DNA from: Cavia porcellus
Lineage: Eukaryota; Chordata; Mammalia; Rodentia; Caviidae
Reading direction: 5' to 3'
Length of the DNA stretch: 64,000 nt
Assembly: GCF_034190915.1 (NCBI RefSeq)
Contig: NW_026947500.1
Location: 21,140,501-21,204,500 of the forward strand
A model generated the notes under the pieces. It worked only from the letters and a program-made list of their open reading frames with translations. It was not told where the DNA came from and searched no databases. Shown one piece after another: positions 10,991 through 22,340 of this stretch (position 1 is the first letter of the stretch; each line of letters starts with the position of its first letter). The position numbers and the translations under genes were made by a program.

Positions 10991-13576
10991 AATGTTTCAT
11001 ACCAAAACCTATGAGGTAAAGTCAAAGGTGTACTCTGAGGAAAACACATAGCCTTAAAAATAATGTCAGTACTTTGAAAAGGAGTTAATTTCCATTCCTA
11101 TTGTATTTGTATCACAGCTGAGGTAATATGACCCTTTGTGACATCAGAGAGGTGGCTACATCCTAGCTTTGGTCAAAGTGGACCTGAATTTGCTTACCTC
11201 TCTTGCCCACTCTGGGATTTACTTAATTTTGTGGCATATTACTCTACTTATACTCTACTACATCTGGGGCATTGACTCATAAAACAGTGTGTGCCTCTCT
11301 TAGGAGATTCCTAACGCTTAATCTCTAGCTATGAACAATCACCGTGGCTTTTGAGCTCCTGACACACTAGGGCATCTTATCAAGAAGCTAACCGACAGCT
11401 AGCGGATCGGCGGCTAAGGGCGGCCTAAGTAAAACGACTTTGTAAAGTCCCTACCATCTGCTGCCTTAATGATCATGGAACTTCAAGTTATGATTTATTA
11501 CAGTAAAGAAGTAAAGAAGTGTAGCTCATGTACTTCCAAATCAGGATGGTGACAGCTGTTTTGTAAACCCAGGCGAGAAGCTGCAAAAAATAAATGTGAT
11601 GATTTTGTATTATGTCTTGCCCTGTCTTCAAAGATGAACACACATATGTTGGCCCTGTCACCCACCCACACATTCACAGCCTAAAGACGCCTGTGATTCC
11701 TGCTACGTAATCTCCACAACCAAATAAATGTGTTACAGGGCCCAAATTAAACAGGGTCTCTGTGGGAGTTGGACACAGCGGAGTAAGAAATCAAAAGGGA
11801 ATTTTCTTCGTTTGGCTCTGTCTCTGAAGATGTCATCAGGCATAAAATAAGGGGTGGTAAACAATGATTACAGGCAAAAGGCTGAGAAGCCTGATTTGGA
11901 CACAAATGGTGTAGTCCGGGTACTCTTGTCTGGACTTCTTTAGTGGCACAGGCAGCCCTTGAATCTGCTTGGTTCCCCAATTTGTTCCCCATCCCAGGGG
12001 TTGATCTGTGCAGGGCTTGCAGGACTCCCTGGTGTGAAAACTTTCAAGGTTTGGTTGCATCTTGAGGGAGACTTGAGCAAGGCAGTGGCATGCGGGTGGC
12101 TGACCTGCCCTCTCTCCTGTCCCCATGATGCACAGTGTCCACCAGTTCCTGGGCAAGCTGGCTTTCCAAGATGCTGGCTTGGCTGTGTTCCATGAGGAAG
12201 CCAAGCGGGGTTTAAGACTCACTCACAAAATCCCTGTACACACTTGAGTACTGGGGAGAGTCTTCATCATCAGAGTGCCAGGCAGCGGACGCATTGGCCT
12301 CGTGGTGCCATGGGTCTTGGTTCTTCATCAGGCCTCTCGTGGCCCATGTGGCCTCCCTTCCCCCTGGACTCCGTGTGGTGCGGTGACTTAGCGTCCATCA
12401 GAAACCTAAAACCCGTAAATACACTGACAGCCGCAGGCTGAGGGATGCGAGAAACTCACAAATGAACAACAAATGCAGGCGGGCGAGGCCGGCCCCATGG
12501 ATGGATGCTTCTCTCAGCCGCGAGGGCCTTAATGCGCAGCTCACAAGCCATATGGCACCCTGCACCCCGGCCTTGGCGGCTGCCCATGGAAACATAAACG
12601 CAGGCATTTTGTTTCCTCGTGTGTGCTTTTTTCCCCTTTAAATATTTACTTTTTGTGTTTTGCCAGGACACAGTTTCCACTCCATATGCAGAACAGGCTG
12701 CTTTTGCAGATGGCGGCAGGGCTGGGAAGGGGCCAGCTTGGCTCCGAGGACCTGTAAGGGGATCCCGAGTCCATCAGGTCCAGGGGCGGGGTTGGGGTGA
12801 GCAGAAACCTGCTGCAATCTTCGTGCCTGGGTTCGGTGACTTCCGGATACCCTCGGGGCTGGTTTTCCTCTTGTTTGCGTTCTCCAGTCTTTGCAGGTGC
12901 CCAGGCCGGAGCCCGCAGGCTGTCAGGAGCAGGACCTTAGGGGCTGGGGAGCAGCGCGCTTGTGTCAGCCCTGGGCGGGTCATCTCCGGTGTGGCCCGGT
13001 CTGAGGCTGAGGGTGGCAGCAGGGGGGATGGATTTCTGGCTTTCAGGGTGCTGATGGGCGGTGCTCACGAACTTTCCACACTAGAGGACAGGTTGGCCCA
13101 GGACAAGGGTGTGGGTGGCAAAGGGCTGTGCGGTTGGAACTGAGTATAGGGCAGCTGCCAATTCCCAAGTGAGTCAGACATGGGCCACATAAAAATAGAT
13201 CAATGAGGCCTGGGCCGGGGGCCACGTTTGAACCAAAATAATGTAAGCAATCAAATGCTTACTGTCTCTCATCCACTCAGGCTCCCACACGCATTACTGA
13301 GCAGAGAAGGGGAGGCTTGAGGGGAAGGAGGGCAGGAACCACTCCACGCTGGCCCTGCAGCTAGGAGACGGGTAAGTGGTGGGTTAGTGCAGATGTCCTG
13401 GACTAAAAATACACAGGCCTGGCACAGGCTCTGCGGACTCTGAGGGATGAGTTTCAGGACATCTCTGAGCCATTGCATTTGTTTCACATGGCACCCGAGG
13501 AGAAAGAGACTTGGAGTTTGGAGAAGAGCCCTGTCAAATACTGAGCTCAGAGGGGAAGCGGGCCAGAGTAGACTAT
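10991..13576. other. Repeat-poor stretch without a recognised gene
   Basis: A CpG-dense patch lies at about 11390-11445 in AT-rich surroundings. 12410-12700 is moderately CpG-bearing and repeat-free. The longest frame (12619-13143, 174 codons) has no recognisable domain. Confidence 0.5.
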
Positions 13577-13677
13577 TTTTTTTTTTTTTTTTTTTTTTTT
13601 TTGCCAGTACTGTGATGGAAACCAGGACCTCCCGAAAGCTACACAGGCCCCTACCGCTGAGCTACATCCCCGCCCCA
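13577..13677 (-). repeat. ID-like SINE (antisense)
   Basis: A run of T, then GCCAGTACTGTGATGGAAAC and ACCGCTGAGCTACATCCCCG. Confidence 0.7.
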
Positions 13678-15489
13678 AACACACCTTCTCTGCCCTATGC
13701 ACAGAGCAAGCCCATGAAAATAAGACCCATATTGGGGACGGAGGCCGAGGTGGACAGCAGCTTCTCACCCTGCCAGCCGGAGGCACTGATACCACTGCAG
13801 TGTTTCCCAGTGTGATGCTTTGCAAACTGGCGCATGTGAACATCAGGACAGGTGTGAGGGCTCGGCACTCAGAGGTTTTGACCCACTATAACCGGGTCTG
13901 ACCAGAGGCCCCCCTCTGAGAAGCTCCTGGGTGATGCTCCTGAGGCTGGCTTGTGAACTGCACCTCACCTCGGACTGTTCTCCTTGAGTTAAAGTGACGT
14001 CAGCCACGTTAGTCACTGGGAGTAGCTGGAATCTAAGTCCAGGTTTCCCCCAGATTTCATGGGGTTCCCCACTCCACAGGGCCTCTTCCTGACTGTCATG
14101 CAGCCCACATCAGCCAGGCAGTAGCTTGTCCTCAGAATCCCTCCTGACACAGTTCCCTTCAGCTGTGACCATCAACTGCAGCTGACAAAAGGCAAAATCT
14201 ATTTGTCATCTTTGAGTTGATGGAAAGAAACATGGTCTCAGAGTCGGACAACTTAGATCCCATCATGGCTGGGCCACTGACCAGTCACAGGGGCACAGGA
14301 TGTAGTTTTAACCCTCACTATACTTCAGGGCCCTCGCCTGTGATGGGAGTTAGCTCTGGGTCGTGGTATTTAACTGAGACAACCCTGAGAATCAGAGTCT
14401 CAGTTTGCACAGGCTGCTTCTCAAAGCCCCCAGAGCCGGGCGGCTTCAGCAGCAGGGTCTGCTTCCCACAGTTCTCCGTGCTGGGAGGGACACAATGGAA
14501 GTGCTGGCTGGCTGGGTCTCCCTTTCTGGTTCTGCTCCTCACTGCGTCAGTGCTGGGGCTGCAGTCACGACCTAGAGGTAACCAGCTGGGCGGCCGTTAT
14601 CTGGCTTGCAGGTAGTTACCTTCCCGAGGGTTTGCACGGCCCTCTCTTGGTGATGTGTGTCATTTCCTGCAGGTGTTTTACACACAAGGACAATAATCTC
14701 ATCCTGGGGGTCCCTCCTCACAGCCTCATCTAAACCTGAGAGCTTCTCCTGGGACCTCACCTCCAGGTGCTGTCACCCTTGGGTTAGGGCTCCATGTATA
14801 AATGTGGGTGGCAGGTGGGTCACAAATCTGTCCATACCATATCTGGACAATTTATTTATTATTCTATAGTTTGGTACCAGGAATCGATCTCAGGGCTTAT
14901 CCTGGGGAGTGAAGTAAGCTGTGGGGGCCCCCAGATAGCTGTAGCCTCTGTGCCCTCTCTACACCCACACCTGGCTCACTGCCCTGGGTGAGGTCTTTCC
15001 ATAGCAGAGTCTGGAAGGGGCTCAGCGTGTTAGTACGCAGATCTGGGGTACACAGCACCTGCGGGATGCAGACACACAGTAGGCAGATAATCAGTGTTTT
15101 TCCGCGGCCTGCCTGGACCTCTGCTAATTTCAAAAACCTTTGCAACGCGTAAATCATCTCTGGAGGGCCCTCAAGGCCGTAAAGGCGTTGTCTAACGAGG
15201 TTTAGGGAAACGCGTACAGCTGCTTTGTTCACGAGGCTCAAACAACAGCGACACATTTCCATGTCCTCATCTCACCAGGCAACACAAAGCCAGACAACTG
15301 GAGCTGTGACTAGAAAATGAACATAAACAGGCACAAAGGCAGAACAGCTGCCTCTCCCTTCTCACTCCCCGCCGGCCGTGCACCCTCAGCAGGAGCAGAG
15401 GGGAGCCGGGACTGAGGCTTCCTGAGGACAGTGTGATCCCAGAGAAGAGGGGGACATTTTTCTATGTTACCTTAATCCTGCCAGGGTAA
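13678..15489. other. Repeat-poor stretch, possible conserved non-coding DNA near 15030-15330
   Basis: Mostly unique sequence, with a weak antisense ID remnant near 14868-14905 (TTGGTACCAGGAATCGATCT). 15030-15330 is repeat-free, with several retained CpGs (two ACGCG) and no long frame with coding character. Confidence 0.35.
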
Positions 15490-15562
15490 TAGGGAAGGGA
15501 AAGGAAGGGAAGGGGAGGGGAGGGGAGGGGAGGGGAGGGGAGGGGAGGGAAGGGAAGGGAAG
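15490..15562. repeat. (GGGGA)n / (GGGAA)n purine repeat
   Basis: A tandem purine array with a core of GGGGA units flanked by GGGAA units. Mirror-like purine tracts of this kind can form triplex DNA. Confidence 0.93.
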
Positions 15563-15904
15563 GTGGCAAGAGTTCCATTTACTGTGGGGATACAGGGGCA
15601 AATGCAGCAGTCTCGAGTGGTAGGACTAACAGAAAAGCAAGGGGAAACATTCCTGAAAATCACCATGAAATGTCACAGCTCACCTATGAGAGCATCTCCA
15701 GTCAAACCCAGGATGATAGCAAAGGTCAGGTGGGGACAGAGCTCTGTCTGGTGGTGTTGCAGGAAGTGAAATAGTACAGATGGTCTCACGCCTATAGCGA
15801 ATGGTTGGGCTTGTGGTGGCCCAGTATATATATATATATTTTTTTTTTTTTTTAACATTTTCTTGGTGCAAAAGTGAGACGTACTCCATAGAAGCACACT
15901 TTAT

Positions 15905-16090
15905 ACTTATTGGCCGGAGTGGGCACTGAACCGGGCCCCTGTACACTAAGTGACAGTTCCAGCCCTTCAGCCCTTTTCTTATTTTTTATTTTGGGGCAGT
16001 CTTGTTAAGTTGCCTAAGTGGGACTCAGACTTGCCATCCTCCTGCCCGGCCTCCAGGAGTTTATGGGTATGTTACTGCCATGCACAACTC
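15905..16090 (-). repeat. ID-B1 dimeric SINE (antisense, diverged)
   Basis: An ID-like half (GGAGTGGGCACTGAACCGGG, TTCCAGCCC) followed by a B1 half (GTCTTGTTAAGTTGCCTAAG, CCATCCTCCTGCCCGGCCTC). Confidence 0.55.
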
Positions 16091-16249
16091 ATGCTAAAAA
16101 TTTGTCCATTTATTTTACTTACACTAAATTTATTTATTTATTTTTGTCATGTAAAAAGTTGCACAGATTCTCTTATACTAAAAAATTTAAAAAAAAGATA
16201 ACAAAAAATAATTGTAATTCAATGGGGACAATGTAGCTGAAAGTGTACC

Positions 16250-18065
16250 TTAACTGAGTACATTTGTCTTGCTTTATTTTTTACCAGATTTTTTGGGTAC
16301 ATTTTAGATATACGTATACAAATTCTCACATTCATCACAGATAATTTGTACCTGTACATGATGTAACTTGGTTTTCCCCCCTCCCCTTCCCTCCCTCCCC
16401 ATTTACAAAAGCTTTGTTTCCATTTTTTCCTTCTTTGCTCTCTTTTTTAAAAAACATGTCCCTTCTTTCCCCCCATCCGCTCTTTTGTTCCACTCCCCAT
16501 TGGAACATTTTTTTCTATTTCACTTTTGACTTCTCACACCTCAGGAACAAAGCAGTCTTTATACATGTGTGTCTCATTTATTTCACTTAAGTGTATAGAT
16601 AGCCTCAGGCGCATCCATTTTCCTAGAAATCCACTGTCCTAGGCTTATCCTTTGTTATGGCAGAGTAGTACTCCATTGTATAAAAACTCACATCTTCTTT
16701 ATGCAGTCACCAGCTGGTGGGCATTTGGACTGTTTCCAAGATTTGGCTGTCACAACCGGTGCTGCTCTAAACACGGGTATGAATATACTGATGTGGTATG
16801 ATGTTATTAATTCTTTCAGGAAGATACTAAGAAAGGCAATGGCTGGATAATTCAAAACTCTAGTCTTTTTGGAGGGATCTCCACACTTACTTCCACAGTC
16901 TCTGCACCAGTCTGCATTCCCAACAACATTGGAGAAGTGTTTCTTTTTCCTCATGACCTCACCAGCATTTGTTATTGGTTGATTTCTTGATAATAGCCAT
17001 TTTTTCTGGAGTGAGATGGGATCTCATGGTTATTTTAATTAGCATTTCTCAAGTGACCAGTAATGTTGAACATTTTTTCATTGATTTATTTGCTGTTTGT
17101 GCCTCCTTTGAGAAGTGTGTTTTCATCTCAGATGTTCAGTTTTGGATTGGGTCTTTAAATTTGGGGGATTGATTTTTTTTTTTTTTTTTTTTTTTTAGTT
17201 CTTGGTATATTCTAGATAGTAATCATTTGTCTGAGGAATAGCTGGCAAATTTTTTTCCCACACCGTGGATTGTCTCTTCATTCTGTGGGTGGTTTCTCTT
17301 GCTGTGCAAATATTTGTTTTTAAATAAGATGAGGTCCCAGTTGTTGATTCTTTGTGACAGTTCCTGTGGGATCATGATTTTGTTTATAAGATCTTTGCCT
17401 ACACCGTCTTCAGGAGTTCAACCTATTCTATCTTCCAGGAGATTTAATGTTTCTGTTTTAATATTTAGTCTTTATTTCATTTCAATTTTAGTTTAGTGCA
17501 TAGTAAAACATACAGGTCTAATTTTGGTCTTCAGAATGTGAAAGACCAGTTTTTGCAGCACAATTTATTAAAGAGGTTATCTTTGTTCCTGTGAATGTGT
17601 TTGCCAATTTTGTCAAAAATAAGGTGACTAAGTATATCTGGAATTATTTCTGCATCCTCTAATCTGTTCCACTGATCCTCAGGTCTGTTTCTTTCCAGTA
17701 CCATGCTGTTTTTATCACAGTAGGTTTGTAGTATAATTTCAAATCTGGGATTGTGATGCCCCATGCTTTGTCTTTGTTGTCCAGAATTGCATTTGCTGTT
17801 CTAGGTCTCTTCTGGTTCCAAATGAATTTTAGGATTGTTTTTTTTTTTTTAATTCTGTGAGACAGGCTGTTGGAACTTTGATGGGAACTGCATTAAACCT
17901 GTGTACAATTTTGGAAGTATGGCCATTTTCACTATTTGGGTTCTTCCTACCCAAGAACAAGGGATATCTTTCTACTTTCTGATATCCTCTTCAGTTTCCT
18001 TTTTTCAGAGTACTGTAGTTTACAAGGTAGAGATCTTTTACCTCCTTCACTATACTGATACTTAG
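16250..18065 (-). mobile_element. L1, 3' half in antisense
   Basis: On the + strand this reads as the complement of an L1 3' UTR and ORF2 C-terminal region: GTTATGGCAGAGTAGTACTC, GGCATTTGGACTGTTTCCAA, GATGAGGTCCCAGTTGTTGA and TAATCTGTTCCACTGATCC. Stops and frame breaks make it non-coding. Confidence 0.85.
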
Positions 18066-18109
18066 ATCTTTCTTCCCTTTTTTTTTTTTGATGCTACTGT
18101 GAAGACAGA

Positions 18110-19260
18110 GTCCAGAAATAAACCTTTATATTTTTAAAAATCTTTGTTTACATGATCAAATGATTCACTCCAAAGGTGAGACCACCAAGACCACCAAGAC
18201 CACCAAGAGGGGAAGAACAATTTTTTCAACAAATATTTGAAAACTGAATATTTATGTGCAAAAGAATGAGGCTAGATTTCTACTGTATGCCACACATAAA
18301 TGTTCACTCAAAATGGGCAAAAAAGTGTAAACATAAGAACTGATACTATGTTATTCTGAGGAAAAAACAGGAAAACTTTTATGACACTGGATTTGGCAAT
18401 GATTTCTTGGAAATGATACCGAAATTACAACCAATGAAAGAAAAATGTAAAAATTGAACTCCATCAAAAAAAAAAAAAAAAAAAACTTTTGTAGATCTAA
18501 GGAGGCAATCAACAGAGTGAAAAGTTGATGCACAGAATGGGAGAAAATATGTATAAATGGTATATTTGATAAAGGCTTAATACTCAGAATATATAATGAA
18601 TTCGTATTATTCAACAATAAGCAACCCAGTTAAAAAATGGAACAAAGATTTAAGTAGACATCTCTTTAAAAATGATGTACACAAAGGGTCAATAAACACA
18701 AGCTCCACATTTAAACTTTAGGGAGACGCAAACCAAAACCACAAGGAGATTCCACTTCATATCCTCTAGAATAGCTATTAAGGAAAAAAAAAACCAGGAA
18801 ATAACAATGTTGATAAGCGTGTAGAGAAATTGAAACTCTGTGCTTTGCTGAGGGAGACGTAAAATGAGGGAGCAGTTGTGGAAAGCATTTTCTGATGGTT
18901 CCTCCAAAAAACAAACAGAATTACCTTGTGATTCAGGAGTCCCACTTCTGTGTATGGACATGTGTTTTGTGTACCAACGCTCATAGGAGCAGTAGTAACA
19001 AGACCCTAAAACTGAATAAACATAAAATGGTCATCGGTGGATGAATAAGTAACATGAAATATGTGCATAGAAAAGCAGTATTCAACCTTAAAAGGAAATG
19101 AAATTCCTACACAGGCTATAGTACAGACGGGCAATGAAGACGTTATGTGAAGAGAAGTGGGTTGAACACGAAAAGACACGTATGTATGACTACACTTACA
19201 TCAGGGGTCTAGAACAATAAAGTCCACAGTAACAGAAAACAGAGCAGTGGTTACCAGGGG
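18110..19260 (+). mobile_element. L1, 3' half in sense
   Basis: Sense L1 ORF2 end: GGATTTGGCAATGATTTCTT, GAACTCCATCAAAAAA, AAAATATGTATAAATGG and CCCACTTCTGTGTATGG. It overlaps in element coordinates with the antisense L1 to its left, so it is a separate insertion in opposite orientation. A 9-bp GACCACCAA triplet lies at its edge (about 18180-18207). Confidence 0.8.
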
Positions 19261-19284
19261 CCGAGGGAGAAAAGGAATGGGGAA

Positions 19285-19492
19285 TTTGCATTTGTGCATC
19301 CTGGGGAGGAGCTCTGGGAATTGAACCCAGGGTGTCTGCTCTGAGCTATATTCCCCACCCCTTTTTAATTTTCATTTTGAGACCAGGTTTCCCTAACCTG
19401 CTAAGTTGCCCAGGCTGAGCTTGAATTTTTGATCCTCCTACCTCAGCCTCCCAGAGCACTGAGGTTACAGGCCTGTGCCACCATTCCCAGAA
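19285..19492 (-). repeat. ID-B1 dimeric SINE (antisense)
   Basis: CTGGGAATTGAACCCAGGGT and TGAGCTATATTCCCCACCCC (ID half), then GAGACCAGGTTTCCCTAACC and CTACCTCAGCCTCCCAGAG (B1 half). Confidence 0.75.
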
Positions 19493-19625
19493 GAGTTGGT
19501 GGATACCCAGTTTCTGTTTAGGACACTGAAACATTCCAGCCATGGGTGGTGGTGATGGTTGCGTAATTAAGTGTACACTCTTAATGCCACTGATCCACAT
19601 TCTTAAAAACAGTAAGAAACAAAGC
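19493..19625 (+). mobile_element. L1 3' UTR-like fragment
   Basis: GGTGGTGATGGTTGCGTAAT with CACTCTTAATGCCACTGATC resembles the end of an L1 3' UTR and probably continues the L1 cut by the SINE at 19285-19492. Confidence 0.45.
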
Positions 19626-19757
19626 ATTGCTAGAGATACCTAACGTCAGGCTTAGGAGAAAGGCAAACGTACTGGAATTCTTTTCTCCTTCACTATATTC
19701 TTTCTTTCAACTCCTAGGAGGAGTCTGTTTTACTATTTTTTATTTTTTTATTTTAAG

Positions 19758-20255
19758 GAGAATAAAACCAAACCAAACAAAACAGAATAAAGCCAATCAG
19801 AACAGAACAATGGAAGCAATACAGATCAAAACAAGATAATAGGAAATTAACAATGGCTTCTATAACATCTCTTGTTTTCTTCAAAATAGCTGTGCATACC
19901 ATCAGATGTAATAAAATCAAACAAAATAAAACAGAATAAAACCAATTAAAAGAATGAAAGCATATTTTAAAGAGAATAAAACCAAACCAAACTAAACAGA
20001 ATAAAGCCAACCAAAACAAAACAGTGAAAGTGATAAAGGATTTCAAAACAAGATAATAGGAAGTCAACAGTGGTTACCATAGTGTTTCTTGTTATCCTCA
20101 AAATTGCTGCCCAAACCATCACACAGTAAAATTAAACAAAACAGAATAGAAAAAAAAAAAAAAAAGCCAGTCAAAACAGAACATTCAATAAAACAACAGA
20201 ACAAAACAAAACAGTGAGAACAGTATTGGATTTCAAAAACAAGACAAAAAAAATC
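19758..20255 (+). repeat. A-rich degenerate tandem repeat
   Basis: GAGAATAAAACCAAACCAAA occurs at 19758 and 19972 (214 bp apart), and ACAAGATAATAGGAA occurs in both units. A third, shorter unit starts near 20140. Related sequence (AACAAGATAATAAGAAATTA) is found at 49133 beside another L1 3' end, so this may be part of an L1 3' UTR array. Confidence 0.6.
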
Positions 20256-20261
20256 CCTCAT

Positions 20262-21179
20262 ATTTGCTATATTGCCTATTGTTATCTTCTTAATAGATGC
20301 TCAGAGGACCAGCCTTAGGCCTGCAAAGTCAAACCACACAAGTACTAAGTTGTTTTTGTACCTCGGTTGCTATCAGCTCGCCTGTCCCCCAGTCAGTGTT
20401 GCTTGCTGGGTGGGAGGGGAGGGGTGTCTTCTTGTCTCCCAGCCCACGCGGGGTGAATAGGCTTCTCCTCCTCGTTTCTCCTCCTGGACCCTGCCTGGCT
20501 TGTGCCAGCTCACAGAAACGGCAAATTAGCCTGTTTTACTATTTTTTTTAAAAGTAAAATAATAATAAAAAAGACAATGAAAATGGAAAGGGCACCAGCA
20601 ATAATTAGAAAAGTTAAAACTCGAAGAGTGGGATTGGCAGTTCAATCTGGTCTTTCAGCCAGGTGCAGTGATCTCTCTTGCCTCAAAGCACTTGGTTTGC
20701 CTCTAAATACAACCTGGCCTCTCCTGACTCATATCATTTGTTCCTCCTAGAGTGACCTCTATGTTCTCTCTCTTTTCCACCCCTCAAATCCAGCTGCAGC
20801 CCCACCTGCCCCAAAATAAGGCCGTGAGGACTTTTCCTGCCTCCTCTGTTCACCTGCTATATTTCTCATCCGGATCCGTGCTTCGGCATCTGCATTGTTG
20901 AGTTAGATTTACAAGTGCAAATTCCATTTTCCTCCAAGAGGTGTGTAAGGTCCTCAAGGGCCCACAGACCAAATCATTCCTCAGTTTGAAGCCACCAGAG
21001 AACCTGGTGCTGTGATTTTCACAGAGTGTGTGTTCAGTGAATTTTGAGAGCTGATGAAAACGAATTTCTATGCATTTTCTTACATGATTTGTAAATATTT
21101 GAAAAAGTATGAATGGAAGAATTTAATAAAGAGAGTCTCTGAAAGATGACAATTACTGAAAATTAAAAAGCTGTTTTGT
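20262..21179. other. No recognised feature
   Basis: Unique-looking, with AT-rich patches near 20540; nothing identified. Confidence 0.5.
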
Positions 21180-21385
21180 ATGTAATACTGGGGAGTGAAC
21201 CTAGGGCTTTTCCACTGTGCTATATCTCTAGCCTCTTTTTAAAAATGCTTAATTTAATTTTAATTCTTAAAATTTTCACTCATGGTTGAAGCACATGAAA
21301 TTTATGGTAATAATAATATTTTTATTTTGATCTTAGTTGTTAAATTGCTGAGGTTGAGCAATCCTTGAAATCCTCCTGTCTTGAA
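21180..21385 (-). repeat. ID-B1 SINE remnant (antisense, interrupted)
   Basis: ATACTGGGGAGTGAACCTAG and TGTGCTATATCTCTAGCC give an ID-like half. TGTTAAATTGCTGAGGTTGA further right resembles the B1 half, with AT-rich sequence between. Confidence 0.45.
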
Positions 21386-21789
21386 ATTTGCACATGGAAG
21401 ACTGGAATGAGAAACTTGTGCTTTATAAAATCACAGATGGAAGGACGCCAGCTCCCCTTAACCATCAGGTCCCACAATTCCCTATCCAGAGCACAGGAAA
21501 ATAACACCCCCAAAGTAGACATTGAAGCAGGAGCGCATGGATGGTGCCCAGTCAAGGCTGGAACCTCCGTCTTCTAAGTTCCTACTTTTTCTTTCTTCCT
21601 GCATCTGGATGTTGGAATTACTTTACTTACTTGTGGGATATATGATATGTAGAAATGATAAACGTCTATTACCATTTTCCCCCGCCCGGCGGTTGCGGTA
21701 CATAAAATTAATGGTAAAAATAACCTTGAAGGTTCAAATGAGCAGGTCTGTGGGTGTAAACACTCTTCTGCTGCAAGATGCAGATGACC

Positions 21790-22340
21790 CTTTATGGCAT
21801 GGAAATAAACAGAGACCACCCAGGGAGAACAAGGAAGGTTGTTTATTCAGACCTCACCCTAGCATCTGGCGGAGATACAGAGGCAGTGGGGGGCAGCAGG
21901 AAGCCTGAGGCTTCAGGGGCTGTGATTGCAGGCTGTGGACATGGAGCGGTCGGCAGCCAGCCAGCAGCTGGGCCTCCATGGCACTGGTTGGTGCCTTGTA
22001 TATGACTTTCTCTCATTGCTCCTAAACTGGATTTGCGGACAAAACGGGAGAGTTGTCAGCTAAGAGTTCAGTCTTATACCTTTGGAGCTGCTTGTTACAG
22101 CAGTTATTTATTGTTTGGCTTCCTGGACCAGTTGTTAGAGATAGTGGTCTGATTTTCTTCAGGTCTGGCTTTCGGTTTCCTGGCCGGTTTCTGCAGACAG
22201 TGAGTGTGTTGTCTATTTTTACATCTGGCCAGGCACTGCCTGTTTGTACACTCAGTGCCCTGGTGGTTATTCTTAGGGAAGTGGACCACTCTTGCTCTCT
22301 GACTGGGATGACCTGCCCCTTGTCCGCCGTGAGGCCCGGA
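21790..22340 (-). mobile_element. Candidate antisense LTR (ERV1-like)
   Basis: On the - strand a TATA-like GGTATAAGACTGAACTC precedes, after about 250 bp, GTCTGAATAAACAACCTTCC with a GT/CT-rich tail. This is the promoter and poly(A) order of an LTR. Ends are not defined and no family was recognised. Confidence 0.4.

Noticed and set aside
12619..13143. A 174-codon open frame
   Set aside because: No domain or signal is recognisable, and competing frames exist on the other strand. Consistent with chance in GC-rich DNA.
16250..19260. The inverted L1 pair read as a single twin-primed insertion
   Set aside because: Both arms cover the same 3' part of L1, so they overlap in element coordinates. 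Two separate insertions explain this better.
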